From positions 1,035,818 to 1,099,817 of the forward strand of contig BROE01000028.1 of NCBI GenBank assembly GCA_036571765.1: DNA of 64,000 nt, read 5' to 3'. Source of the DNA: Plecoglossus altivelis. Lineage: Eukaryota > Chordata > Actinopteri > Osmeriformes > Plecoglossidae. A program made the position numbers and the translations under genes. Below, in pieces: positions 12,273 to 25,600 of this stretch; the first letter of the stretch is position 1, and each line of letters starts with the position of its first letter. Below the pieces are notes generated by a model. That model was given only the letters and a program-made list of their open reading frames with translations, did not search any database and was not told where the DNA came from.

Positions 12273-15200
12273 ACAGATAGGTGTCTCTCTGTCTGTTCAG
12301 CCAGACAGGTGTCTCTCTCTGCCCTGACAGACAGGTGTCTCTCTCTCTGCCCAGACAGACAGGTGTGTCTCTCTCTGCCCAGACAGACAGGTGTGTCTCT
12401 CTCTCTCTGCCCAGACAGACAGGTGTCTCTCTCTCTCTCTGCCCAGACAGACAGGTGTCTCACTCTCTGCCCTGACAGACAGGTGTCTCTCTCTCTCTCT
12501 GCCCAGACAGACAGGTGTCTCTCTCTCTCTGCCCAGACAGACAGGTGTCTCTCTCTCTCTGCCCAGACAGACGGGTGTCTCTCTCTCTCTGCCCAGACAG
12601 ACAGGTGTGTCTCTCTCTCTCTGCCCAGACAGACAGGTGTCTCTCTCTGTCTCTCTCCCCCACCTTCTGACTCGAGTCTGTAAACAAATGGATGACTCCT
12701 CTCTCTTTGTCTCTCTCTTTCTTCCACCAGTTTGGCTCATCAAACCCCCCCCCCCCCCCCCGAGATGACCATGTCGATGACATCAGACAGGCACTGTTGC
12801 TATAACTGGTCATTATACTGTAACTCTGTTATGATACAATAGTTCTATCCTGTAACTATGCAGCTATACCCTGACCAGGCTAGTACTGGGAAACTGGACT
12901 CTGTTCACTTCCTTGAACAGAGCTATCTAAATGGTGATGTGTTTGGTTTACATGGCAACAGACAGGGTCTTGTGCTCTCCCTGTGCCAGCCCCCCCCCCC
13001 CCCCCCCCCCACACGCTATCCCCCCTCCCTCCCTCCCAGAGCAGGAACAGTCATTTATCTCCGTCTGTAAGGGGATGGGTGAAGGAAAAGGGTTGTGACA
13101 AATTTGAACCTAAAGCCTTCTGAATAAAAATGTTGCCTCACTGTTATCCACAGTGGAAATAACTATTAGCATGCTAGCATAAGTGCTTATTCTTCTTGGC
13201 TTTCAGAGGCCAGTATCTCATGTAGTGTAAAGACCCAGTACAGCAGCAAGCTGTGATACAGGAAGCAGCACTCACAGGATACTCAGTCACCACTCCTCTG
13301 TAAACCTCGTAGAACTCCTCAGCGTTGGCTCGGTCCATGCTGAACTGAGGGACAGAACCAGGAAGCAGTCAGTAAAGATCAGGATGCCACAGAGACAGTA
13401 CAGAACCAGGAAGCAGTCAGTGATGATCAGGATGCTACAGACACAGTACAGAACCAGGAAGCAGTCAGTAAAGATCAGGATGCTACAGACACAGTACAGA
13501 ACCAGGAAGCAGCCAGTGATGATCAGGATGCTACAGACACAGTACAGAACCAGGAAGCAGCCAGTGATGATCAGGATGCTACAGACACAGTACAGAACCA
13601 GGAAGCAGCCAGTGATGATCAGGATGCTACAGACACAGTACAGAACCAGGAAGCAGCCAGTGATGATCAGGATGCTACAGACACAGTACAGAACCAGGAA
13701 GCAGCCAGTGATGATCAGGATGCTACAGACACAGTACAGAACCAGGAAGCAGCCAGTGATGATCAGGATGCTACAGACACAGTACAGAACCAGGAAGCAG
13801 TCAGTGAAGATCAGCATGCTACAGACACAGTACAGAACCAGGAAGCAGTCAGTGAAGATCAGCATGCTATAGACACAGTACAGAACCAGGAAGCAGTCAG
13901 TAAAGATCAGCATGTTACAGACACAGTACAGAACCAGGAAGCAGTCAGTAAAGATCAGGATGCTACAGACACAGTACAGAACCAGGAAGCAGTCAGTGAA
14001 GATCAGCATGCTACAGACACAGCACAGAACCAGAAAGCAGTCAGTGAAGATCAGCATGCTATAGACACAGTCTGTGGTGTGGGAGGCTGAAGGGTCTTGG
14101 GGGAGGCCTGGGGGGGGGGGGGGGGGTGATAAGGGATGGGTGGAGGGGTGTGTGGTCAGACTGGTTAGTCTTGATTAGTAGAGGACATAGATATCTGTAG
14201 AGGATGTGTGTGTGTGTCCTACTACAGGCCTCCCTGCTAGGACTGTTGCTTTCTGATTAGGAACACTGAATGCCACACGCGCACGCACGCACGCACGCAC
14301 ATCAATTACTCATCAGAATGCAGCTCCACAACCCAGACCCTAGCAGCCTCCATGGTAATAACCAGGCCTAGTGTAACCTGTGTGTGTCAGTCAAACCAGG
14401 AGGGTCTGTGTGTTTGTTACACACACGCACGCACGCACGCCCACACAGCTGTGTGACAGCACAGTGACAAAGACCCCTGGACTGGCCCTGGGGTCCAGGG
14501 ATTCAGCAGTCTGCTTCCTGGTTTGATGAGTGGTTGTGTGAGGCCACGCCCCCCTGTCAGAGGGCGTGGAGTCAGGAGGTCTGAAGGAAAGGTGCTTGTC
14601 TCTGTGATGAGCAGCTTGATCACAAAGTCAGGAGGAGGAGGGCGGGGAGGAGGGAGGGCAGGGAGGAGGGAGCAAGGGGGGAGAGAGGAGGGAGGGAGGG
14701 CGGGGAGCAGGGAGATTCATTTCCATGGCGATTCATTGAGCGTGTTTTCTTTGACACAGTTCATTAGTTGACTTGTTGGTGTCCCCTTCTAGTCAGTAGA
14801 CACAGCAGGCTAGGATGATGTTGACGTGATGAAGTGTGAATGTGACGAGCTCTCACCATCTGCAGGGCGGAGACCAGGAAGCCAGCAGCTGAGACGGCCT
14901 GGAGAATCTTCCCTGTCTGACCTGTGGACAAACATTATCATCATTATCAACATTATCATTATTATCATCGTTAACATCATCCTCATTAGATCATCGGACA
15001 AGATTTCCTGCCAACCCACAATCTCCGTAACCAAGGTGACACCTGCCAGTCCCCCAGGCCTCGTTAGAGACTACCACCCAGGCCTCGTTAGAGACCATCA
15101 TCCTGGTCTCTAACGAGCCTCCTGGACTGGAGGCAAGAGGCAGGCGAGGCCTGTAAGAGGTTGGGGGACGTAGGCGCAACAGCAGGCCAACACTGCCAGC

Positions 15201-18200
15201 TTAATCACATCGCCTGAAAACACCAGGGGAGTTTACTTGTACTAACCCAATTACAGCAGTCTGTCCAAGCCCACGCGGACACATCCTCCTGTCTGTAGAG
15301 TGATCGCACGTCTCTGACATCATGAACCCTGCCTTCTAACATGCTTTGAATGCGGCTGAAACCCATTTACACTGACACAATGTTCACTGAGGTCTCTGTG
15401 GTTGGCAGGCTGTACCAGGCAACACGAGGGTTCCAGCCAGAGGAACAGAGATGATCTTCCTGATCAGCTGGGCAGGAGAACAGCCTGGACTCCGGAACAC
15501 AGTCAAGGTTCCAGGCAGACCACAAAGCAGAGGGCTGGAGGACAGAGTCTGGGAAACGCTGTCTGAGAATTACAATGACTAGCTGCTCAGTGTGCATGCT
15601 GAGGAGAGATACGCAGCAAGTGTCTGACTCTCTCTCTGTCTGTCTGTCTCTGATTCTCTCTCTCTCTCTCTCTCTCGGATTCTCTCTCTCGGATTCTCTC
15701 TCTCGGATTCTCTCTCTCGGACTCTCTCTCTCGGACTCTCGGCTTCTATCCTGGACTTCGTTCGACTTCTCCTTCGGCTCTTCCTTCTGAATTCTCTCTG
15801 CTCTCTGACTCTTTCCTCTGACTTCTCTCTTTCTGGATTCTCTTCCTTTCTCTTCCTTGACTTCTCTCTCTCTCCTGATTCTTTCTCTCTGATTCTTCTT
15901 CATCTGACTCTCTCTCTCTCTCTCCTGCTCCTCTCTCTCTTCTGACTCTCTCTCTCTGACTCTCTCTCTCTCTCTGACTCTCTCTCTCTGACTCTCTCTA
16001 CACACACGCACGCACGCACGCACACACACACACAAAATGATATATACACATTTTTCAGCAGTGTGTAATATATATACATATATACATACATACGTTCACA
16101 CACACACACACACACACACATATACATGCATGTATGTAGTTACTGTATGTGTGGTGACCCCACATCACGAGACGTTGAGAGCTGTGGTGGTGTGCACACA
16201 CCCCCCCAGCATGAGAGTGGTGGTGGTGTACCCAGACTTGAGAGCTGTGGTGGTGTGCAGCCCCTCCCCCCCCGCCCCCCCAGCTTGAGAGCTGTGGTGG
16301 TGTGCACCGCCACACCTGGCTGAACATGCATGTTCCTTCTGTGCTCAGTAGACACCACAGCGCCTGCCTGGGACAGACATCACATCTCCACAGCTGGCAC
16401 TGTTGCTAGGAGATCCTGGCTGCCTAGCAACACATGTTTCTCTATTCCAGTCATGACTACGTGCGATTTTCCAGTCACGACTCCTCCCCCATTGGCTGCT
16501 GGCACCAGACAGGCGGAGCTAGCCACCTTTTGATTGGCCCTCAGGATACAATCACAGTGAAGCGAGGCGATGGGCGAAAGGTGCGTGTGACAGTGTGGCG
16601 TGTGGTTGCTCTGGTGACGGGACAGTCTGGCGTTACCAGTGGGTTCAGGAGTGACCCCCCAGACACAGCCCACCTGTAGAGAGGTCGCAGGGAGGTTCAT
16701 GGGGGGGAGGAGGGGTGAACTGGAGACTAAACAATTCCATCTCAATGTCTTCTGCTGAATTAGTCGCTTCTTAGATGACCCCCCCACCCCTTCATGTGCG
16801 TTCCAGGATGTTCAGTAGCTCTGGAGGTATGAAGGGCATCATCACACAGTTCTGACAGACCTTCTGAAAGACAGCTTCACCTGCCCCCCCCCCCTTCCCC
16901 CCTCCCTGCTCACCTGCCCTCCCTCCCTCACCAGGCTCCCACAGCCCAGGGCTGGGCTCAGTGTAACCTGGGCTGGAGGGTTCATCTCTAATGGCTTCCA
17001 GACTGTCTGCCTGTCAGAGAACCATGTTAGGAGGGTTTATGAACCCAGCAGACTCGCCCACAATCTAAATGTCATCAGGACTCCTGTACTGGCTAAATTA
17101 AAAGGCTGTCAAAGGCAGAGCTCCATATGAACAGCTCAGTGGTGAGGCTTCTGTGGGAAGGTGGAATGATTTCAGTTTGCTTGTGTGCGTGCTTGCTTGC
17201 TTGCGAGTGCGTGCTAATGTGCGTGCGTGCTTGCATGCGTGCTTGCATGCGTGCGTGCGTGCTTGCTAGCTTGCGTGCTTGCTTAAGTGAGTGTGTGCAT
17301 GCGTGCTTGCTTAAGTGAGTGTGTGCATGCATGCGTGCTTATATGCATGCATGCTTGCTTTTGTGAGTGTGTGCATGGATGCTTATGTGCATGCGTGCTT
17401 ATATGCATGCATGCGTGTGTGAGGGTGTGTAGGAGAAAAAAGAACAAACAGCTTTCTTCAGAGTAAAGTCCAGCCGGCCTCTAATTGTTGTTGGCAAGTT
17501 GTTAAGATGAAGGTAACAACTCTCCTGACAGCAAAAATCAGAAGGTTCCCTTAGCAACAAGCCAGCAGGTTGCTGATTGGTCTACTAGAGGTAGTCCAGG
17601 TATGGTGCAGAGTAGGTTTACAGCTCATAAACTTCTATCACAGGTCTAGTAGACACACAGCTCAGTCGTGTCTAGGTCAACAGTCTAAACCACAGTAGAC
17701 AGGAACTAAGCTTACAGCACATGAAAAATCTGGTTCCTTTGCATCCCTAACCCCGGCCTCAGCCCCTACCCCAGCCTCAGCCCCTACCCCAGCCTCAGTC
17801 TCTACCCCAGCCTCAGTCTCTACCCCAGCCTCAGTCCCAGCCCCTACCCCAGCCTCAGCCCCTACCCCAGCCCCAGATTTCCCAGGTCAGTGCGCTGAAG
17901 GCATTCTCCCCAAGCAGGGATCAGAACAGGGATTTGGGAAGGTTGGTTACAATATGAGCTGGTGGCTTTGAGTGTGACGCAAACCCATCCCAGTGAAACC
18001 CAGTGAAGACAGAGCAGCAGCTTACATAACCACCAGGGTTTAGCAGCAGGTTTGCAACAACATCAGGCCTCTCTGGCCGGCAGCACACAACAAGCTTAAC
18101 TCACAGTGTAACACACACACAGTTTACTTCACAGTAATCTGGTTATAGTTCAGTAAATACAAGGATCCCAGTAGCAACACCTGCTTACTGAAGCGGAGGA

Positions 18201-21133
18201 GGACGGAGGGAAGTAGGGGGAGGAGAGGGGAGACTAGACATGGGAGGCTGAGGGGGGAGGGAGGGGAGATGGATGAGGTTGGGGGAGTGAGGTAGGAGGA
18301 GGAGAGGGGAGACTGGACATGGGAGGCTGAAGGGGAGGGAGGAGAGGGGAGACTGGACATGGCAGGCTGAAGGGGGAGTGAGGTGGGAGGAGGAGAGGGG
18401 AGACTGGACATGGCAGGCTGAAGGGGGAGTGAGGTGGGAGGAGGAGAGGGGAGACTGGACATGGGAGGTTGAAGGGGGAGTGAGATGGGAGGAGGAGAGG
18501 GGAGACTGGACATGGGAGGCTGAAGGGGGAGGGAGGTGGAGGAAGGAGAGGGGAGGCTGGAATGGGGGCCTGAGGGGGGAGGGGAGGTGGAGGAGGAGAG
18601 GGGAACTGCATGGGTGGGCTGGAGGGGGGAAGGGAGGTTGGGGGTGGCGAGGGGAGTGGACATGGAGAGGGCTGAGGGGGGAGGGAGGTGGGAGGAGGAG
18701 AGGGGAGACTGGACATGAGAGGCTGAGGGGGGAGGGAGGGGAGACTGGACATGGGAGGCTGAGGGGGGAGGGAGGGGAGACTGGACATGGGAGGCTGAAG
18801 GGTCCTGACCTTCTGATATGGCGTGGGGTTTGATGATGCAGCAGGTGGAGTCTGTGCAGCTGGCGGTGTTAGAGGGACCACACCCTGATGTAGAGGGGAA
18901 GAAGAACTCCAGCTCCTGCACACAACAACATGCAGAACTACATCAACATCAACAACAACAACAACAACAACAATCAACATAAATTGTATGTTTATTTACG
19001 TTGTTCAAGTAGGAATGCTATAAGACAAACACACATGCAGTATGTTGTCTGTGTGCCCTAGGCATCATGTATGAGTCATGTGTGATGCTGCGCTGTGGAG
19101 GCTGCGCTGTGGAGGCTGCGCTGTGGAGGCTGCGCTGTGGAGGCTGCGCTGTGGAGGCTGCGCTGTGGAGGCTGCGCTGTGGAGGCTGCAGAGTGCTGTG
19201 CTGTGGAGGCTGCGCTGTGGAGGCTGCAGAGTGCTGCGCTGTGGGGGCTGCAGAGTGCTGCACTGTGGAGGCTGCAGAGTGCTGCGCTGTGGAGGCTGCG
19301 CTGTGGAGGCTGCGCTGTGGAGGCTGCAGAGTGCTGTGCTGTGGAGGCTGCGCTGTGGAGGCTGCGCTGTGGAGGCTGCAGAGTGCTGCGCTGTGGAGGC
19401 TGCGCTGTGGAGGCTGCGCTGTGGAGGCTGCAGAGTGCTGTGCTGTGGAGGCTGTGCTGTGGAGGGTGTGCTGTGGAGGGTGTGCTGTGGAGGCTGTGCT
19501 GTGGAGGCTGCAGAGTGCTGTGCTGTGGAGGGTGTGCTGTGGAGGCTGCAGAGTGCTGTGCTGTGGAGGCTGCAGAGTGCTGTGCTGTGGAGGCTGCAGA
19601 GTGCTGTGCTGTGGAGGCTGCAGAGTGCGTGCACGTACCCTGGCGGCCGAAGCCAGGGAGTCGGATCCGTGGCCTGCGTTCTTGGTTCCGTCCGTCCCGT
19701 ACTGCGCTCGCACGCTCCCCACCGCCTCGCTCCTCGCCACGCCGGCGTCCGTGGGCCCCAGGAGCCTCCTCCACCCTGCCACTGCCTCTTCCCCCATCAG
19801 CTCCATGGCAACCACCGGCCCGGAGGTCATAAACTGCACCAGGTTACTGATAACACAGGATTCAAAGTCAACTGGCCCCAGCGCCAGAAATAGCCACAGG
19901 CTGTATATCTGATCAAGTGTCACTGCAATCAATAACACAGACCACACTTAAGATGGCGGCTGGCCCTTGAAGCCTGCTTGGAGCCCTCCCCCTTCCTCTC
20001 TCCTTCCCTCCCTCCAACCCTGCCTCTCTGCCTCCCACCCTGGCTCCCTCCCCTTCCTCCCTCCCCCACCCTGCCTCCCACCCTGCCTCTCTGCCTCCCA
20101 CCCTGCCTCCCTCCCTCCCACCATGCCTCCCTCCCTCCCCTGTTCTCACCCACTCACAGGTCAATCATTACACAGGAACGACTCACTTGAAGAAAGGTTT
20201 GTTCTGATGTTCAGTATAGAAGTCGGCCCCTTGGCTCCTGGAAGAGAACCATAAACTCAGGGTTAATGTGTGATGAAATGAACTCGCCTGCTGGTTCCAA
20301 ACAGCAGCACGGCCATGCCGGCTTTCCAGAGGTCATTGACAGCTCCGCTCCTGCTCCTCAGCTCCTGCTGTCTGTCCCCACAGGACAGTGAGGCTACCAG
20401 GACAGACACCTGACTGACACATCATCCAGGCTGGGCTCGTCTCACCTGCTGAGGGATCAGACACTCTCATTACAGCTGACAGGTGAAGGTGACCTTGACA
20501 GGGGTTCTCTAACCATGACCTGTCTTATCATTCTCAAGTCCCAGATATGGGGTGTGTTTCCTTTTGTTGAATTCAAGTGCAGACTGATCCAGTCAGAGGA
20601 AGATGTGGATGTAACATGACTGCTTTGATTAAGGAACATTATGTCTGAACCAGGAGTCAGATGAGGTGGTTGAAATTGTTGATAATCAGACAGGATCTAT
20701 AATGTGTAGCGTCTCCCTGCTTCAGCCCCTATAGATGGCTGGAGACCCATCGCTCATGTGCTAACACGTGCTAACACACATCAAAGCCAGGCAGAGTGAA
20801 AAGGAGAGAGTGGGAGAAAAGGCAGGAGAGAGAGAGGGAAGGAGAGAGAGCGCGATAAGGAAGGAGAAAATGAGAGGTTGAAAGAGAGAGTGTGTGTGTA
20901 TTTATGTGTGTGTGTGTATGTATGTGTGTGTGTGCGTGTGTATGTGTGCGTGTGTATGTGTGCGCGTCTGTGTGTGTTTACAGGACGGAATGAGAGCCGT
21001 TACTGCCCCCATCTGATGGAAGCCAAGAGCATGACGATGTCCTTCACATGCACGGCCATTTTGAAATCACATTAGGGAGGGGGAGGGAGAGAGAGAGAGA
21101 GAGAGAGAGAGAAAAGAGAGAGACAGACAGAGA

Positions 21134-21175
<42 letters not shown>

Positions 21176-22615
21176 AGAGAGAGAAAAGAGAGAGAGAGAG
21201 AGAGAAAAGAGAGAGAGAGAGAAAAGAGAGAGAGAAAAGAGAGAGAGACAGAGAGACAGAGAGACAGAGAGACAGAGAGACAGAGAGACAGAGAGAGAGA
21301 GAGAGAGGGAGAGAGGGAGAGAGGGAGAGGGAGACAGAGAGAGAGAGACGGAGTGAGAGAGACGGAGTGAGAGAGACGGAGTGAGAGAGACGGAGTGAGA
21401 GAGACAGAGAGAGAGAGACAGGGAGTGAGAGAGAGAGACAGGGAGTGAGAGGGGGAGAAAGAGAGCGAGAGAGAGGGAGAGAGAGTGACAGAGTGAGAGA
21501 CAGAGAGAGGGAGAGAGAGGGAGACAAAGAGAGAGACACAGACAGAGAGACACAGACAGAGAGACACAGAGGGAGACAGAGAGAGAGACAGACAGAGAGA
21601 CACAGAGAGAGACAGAGAGAGAGACACACAGACAGAGAGACACAGAGAGAAAGAGAGGAAGAGAGAGGGAGAGAGAGTGACAGAGTGAGAGAGAGAGAGG
21701 GAGAGAGAGGGAGACAAAGAGAGAGAGACACAGACAGAGAGACACAGAGAGAGACAGAGAGAGAGACACAGACAGAGAGACACAGAGAGAGACAGAGAGA
21801 GACACACACAGACAGAGAGACACAGAGAGAAAGAGAGAGCACTGATAATCAGATATGAATCATATCACTGCAGAAAGATGACCGAGTTCAGCAGTATGAT
21901 GTGTTTTCTAGCGACATGGTGTCTGAACAGCAGAGCTCACGCTGGGTCTGTCAGGCTGCTGAAGGTAGCCAGGTCTCAGGAGAACTGACTGATGTCACAG
22001 AGACGCCATCTTGGGAGTCGGAAGATCTTACCATGTGAGCTTGGTCATTTTAGCTTTGGTCACGATCAGGTTGGAGTCGTAGATCATCTGGATGATGTCT
22101 CCCATCTTTGGAACGGCGTCTGGCTTGATCAGAGCGAGAGTTCTGGAACACAGGACAGCAGGAAGGATGGTTACCTCAGATCTTCCATGATGGTGACGTG
22201 TTCATCCTAACACAAACATTCAGAAAGGCTTTACGAGTTCTGCTTCTGCTCTTTTCTTCTACGTGTTTGGGAACATCTAATGGAAGCAGGAAGCAGAAGA
22301 CAGGGAGGAGAGACAGGTACCAGACACCTCAATATAGAGTCTGGAGCAGAAGAGGGAGACAAGACAGGGAGGAGAGACAGGTACCAGACACCTCAATATA
22401 GAGTCTGGAGCAGAGGAGGGAGACAAGACAGGGAGGAGAGACAGGTACCAGACACCTCAATATAGAGTCTGGAGCAGAGGAGGGAGACGAGAGGGAGGGA
22501 GACAAGACAGGGAGGGAGGGAGAATGAGAGAGAGGGAGGGACATGGAGAGGGAGAGACAGAACAAGAGGGGAACAAAGGAAGAAAGACGTGTGTGCGCGT
22601 GTGTGGGTGTATGCA

Positions 22616-22660
<45 letters not shown>

Positions 22661-25600
22661 GTGCGCGTGTGTGTGTGTGCGTATGTATGTGCGCGCGTGT
22701 GTGTGTGTGTGCGTATGTATGTGTGCGTATGTATGTGTGCGCGTGTGTGTGTGTGCGTATGTATGTGTGCGCGTGTGTGTGTGTGCGTATGTATGTATGT
22801 GTGCGCGTGTGTGTGTATAGTACTGTAGGTTGAGAATAATCCTATAGGCTTCTGTACTTAGTATTCACCACAGAAGCATGTGAAGTCCTACCTGGTGAGT
22901 CATCTACATTAGATAGCCCCAGTAAACACACACACACACACACACCTCAGGCACACTGGAGAGCTAACCTTCACATCATACTCTGCATCATACTCTCCCT
23001 ACAGCCTACCTTAGGCTGACAGCAACACTTCACACATGGAGCAAACAGCTTCAGGCCAGGAAACAGAGTTAACACATAGAACAGCATGCATCACTTAAGC
23101 CAATGGCAACAGTTAACACAAACACCAAGTAGCCAATTAGCTGCCTCCTTACAGCGCATCAGAAAGAGTGTTGGTGTGACTGTGTTCTGTCTAACATCGC
23201 CCTTCAACATCTCCTTACTGCATCTCCTCCAGAATCATACCTCTCTTTCTTACTGCCGAGTCTGTTGGCTGTATACTGGTCTCCGTATCCAATCAAGTTG
23301 AGCTGTCGTGAAAAGACGTTCACTCTGTTTCCCACGAACAGATCTTCAGGACGAAGCTCCTCGTATTTGGTCTTCCTCAGAAACGTGCGCTGGTTTTTCA
23401 CGTCGAACTGCAATGAGAAACGGAAGACAGAGTTCCTGGAAGCTCGTGACACAAACAAGAGGGACTGGAGCATGTTTGGGGGTCACACCGGGGTCACGGG
23501 TACGACAGCATGCTCTCCATGGAGACCATGTCTCCAGGGTAGAGAGACAGTATCAAGACAATATTTTCTCAGAGTTTTACTCAAATACAACGTTTGAAAC
23601 AAGACAGTTAATCATTGAACATGTATGCACTTTGTAATGCAGTTTTGCAACACTGATATTGAGGTGAATCTCTGTACGTTTTACAACAGTACATTGAGGA
23701 GGTTGGGAAGCGCGTTTAGGAAAACGTGACTAAGTATTTTGTTTTCCATGTTAGCACCAGCTAACTGCGCACACACGCACACGCACACGCACACGCCCAC
23801 ACGACATGCAAGGAGCAGCAATCATGGAGACCTGACTTCACCCTACCTACCATCTCCACTGAGCTGTCCCTGGGGTAGAACAGGAAGCAGCCCTACCTAC
23901 CATCTCCACAGAGCTGTCCCTGGGGTAGAACAGGAAGCAGTCCTACCTACCATCTACACTGAGCTGTCCCTAGAGTAGAACAGGAAGCAGTCCTACCTAC
24001 CATCTACACTGAGCTGTCCCTAGAGTAGAACAGGAAGCAGTCCTACCTACCATCTCCACAGAGCTGTCCTTACAGTAGAACAGGAAGCAGTCCTACCTAC
24101 CATCTCCACAGAGCTGTCCCTAGAGTAGAACAGGAAGCAGTCCTACCTACCATCTCCACAGAGCTGTCCCTACAGTAGAACAGGAAGCAGTCCTACCTAC
24201 CATCTCCACAGAGCTGTCCCTAGAGTAGAACAGGAAGCAGCCCTACCTACCATCTCCACAGAGCTGTCCCTGGGGTAGAACAGGAAGCAGTCCTACCTAC
24301 CATCTCCACAGAGCTGTCCTTGGGGTAGAACAGGAGCTGGTAGCGCCGCAGGAGACCAGCACTGGGGTCGTACCACTCAGCCAGGAAGGCGAAGCGCTCC
24401 TCCTGGGACAGAACACAAGATGTGGTGACACACACTCATCACTCTCTGGAAGGAGCATACGGAACGTACAGCAGAACATCAGGGATGACAGGAGCTGATG
24501 TGGTTCTAATGGTATCTCAGTGATGAGATAGTTAGGGTGGTTCCGGACCAGGGTTATAATAGCCAGCTGATTACAGATACTAAGCCTGTTGGGATCAGGC
24601 TACTTCCTGGAATGAGTTCCCCAAGGTTTTACTGAGACACCCAATGTTTAGACTTTGAAAGCCTCACGCATAGTTTCTCAAAGACACAATCTTCTTTATT
24701 GATCTTGGGGTTAATAACTCAAAGCTGGCCATGCTATTTTTAGCTCTTAGCGAAGACCCTTCCTCTCACCCATCCTGGAGACAGCCTTTCACACAGCCAA
24801 TCATCTCACGGCATCCCAGTGTTCTCAATGACATCATGATGATAAACAAACCGCCTTGGCCCTGTATCCAGGAGCGTCGTGAGAGAAGGGGCATGGCCCA
24901 GCAAAAGTGAAGCTCTGCCTTCAGTTCGGGAAGCTAAGCTGTGTCGCGTGTGAGTGCTGAACCTCACACACCACGGAGGGTAGAACGCCCCCTGGAGAGA
25001 GAGGAGGGAGAGAGGGAGAGAGAGAGAGAGGGAGAGAGAGAGAGAGGGAGACAGAGAGAGCAAGAGAGGGAAGAGACAGAAAGAGCAAGCGACAGAGAAG
25101 CATAGAGACAGAGAGGAGAGAGAGAGAGCAAGAGAGGAGAGAGACAGAGCGAGCGAGCGAGCGAGAGAGACAGCTTCTGTTCACCAAGGACAGGGTTGAT
25201 CCAAGGACAGCTAGACTGTTAGGACAACCAGAAGGACCAGAAGTGGACCAGGACACACTGAGAGGTGTGCACGCGTCTGGATTGCCCTTTGCTGAAGAGC
25301 AAATAGGATTGAGACGTTGCCGTCACACTGTACCTGGTATCTGGGATGTTATTGTGTTCTGAGCCTCTGCTAGTCCTTGAATCTAACCCATATAACACTG
25401 TTAGAGTTATAGCCTCCTGTTCCATGACCTTCTAATGCACTTTCTACATGGCTTTAGATAAAAGCATCTTCCACAACAAATACAATGCTGTTCAACAACA
25501 AGCCAGGATCCAAGTGCAAATTAAATGGTGGTTCTTCTAGGCTAGAGCGAAGCACAGGGCCTCTGCAGGTAGGATGAGTAAGGCTGGTGGGTTATGTTAC

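Noticed and set aside
13287..14057. Long open frames on both strands (162 and 256 codons)
   Set aside because: They are translations of a 48-bp repeat; the period is divisible by three, so frames stay open by arithmetic. The region is nme7 intron 8.
18124..18980. Pro/Ser-rich frames of about 250 codons
   Set aside because: Repeat translation next to nme7 exon 7; only 18810-18915 is coding.
19065..19947. Several frames of 190-310 codons on both strands
   Set aside because: All but the segment 19639-19846 (nme7 exon 6) is translation of the 14-bp minisatellite.
21044..21842. Ser/Leu or Arg/Glu frames of 246-259 codons
   Set aside because: Pure GA-repeat translation.
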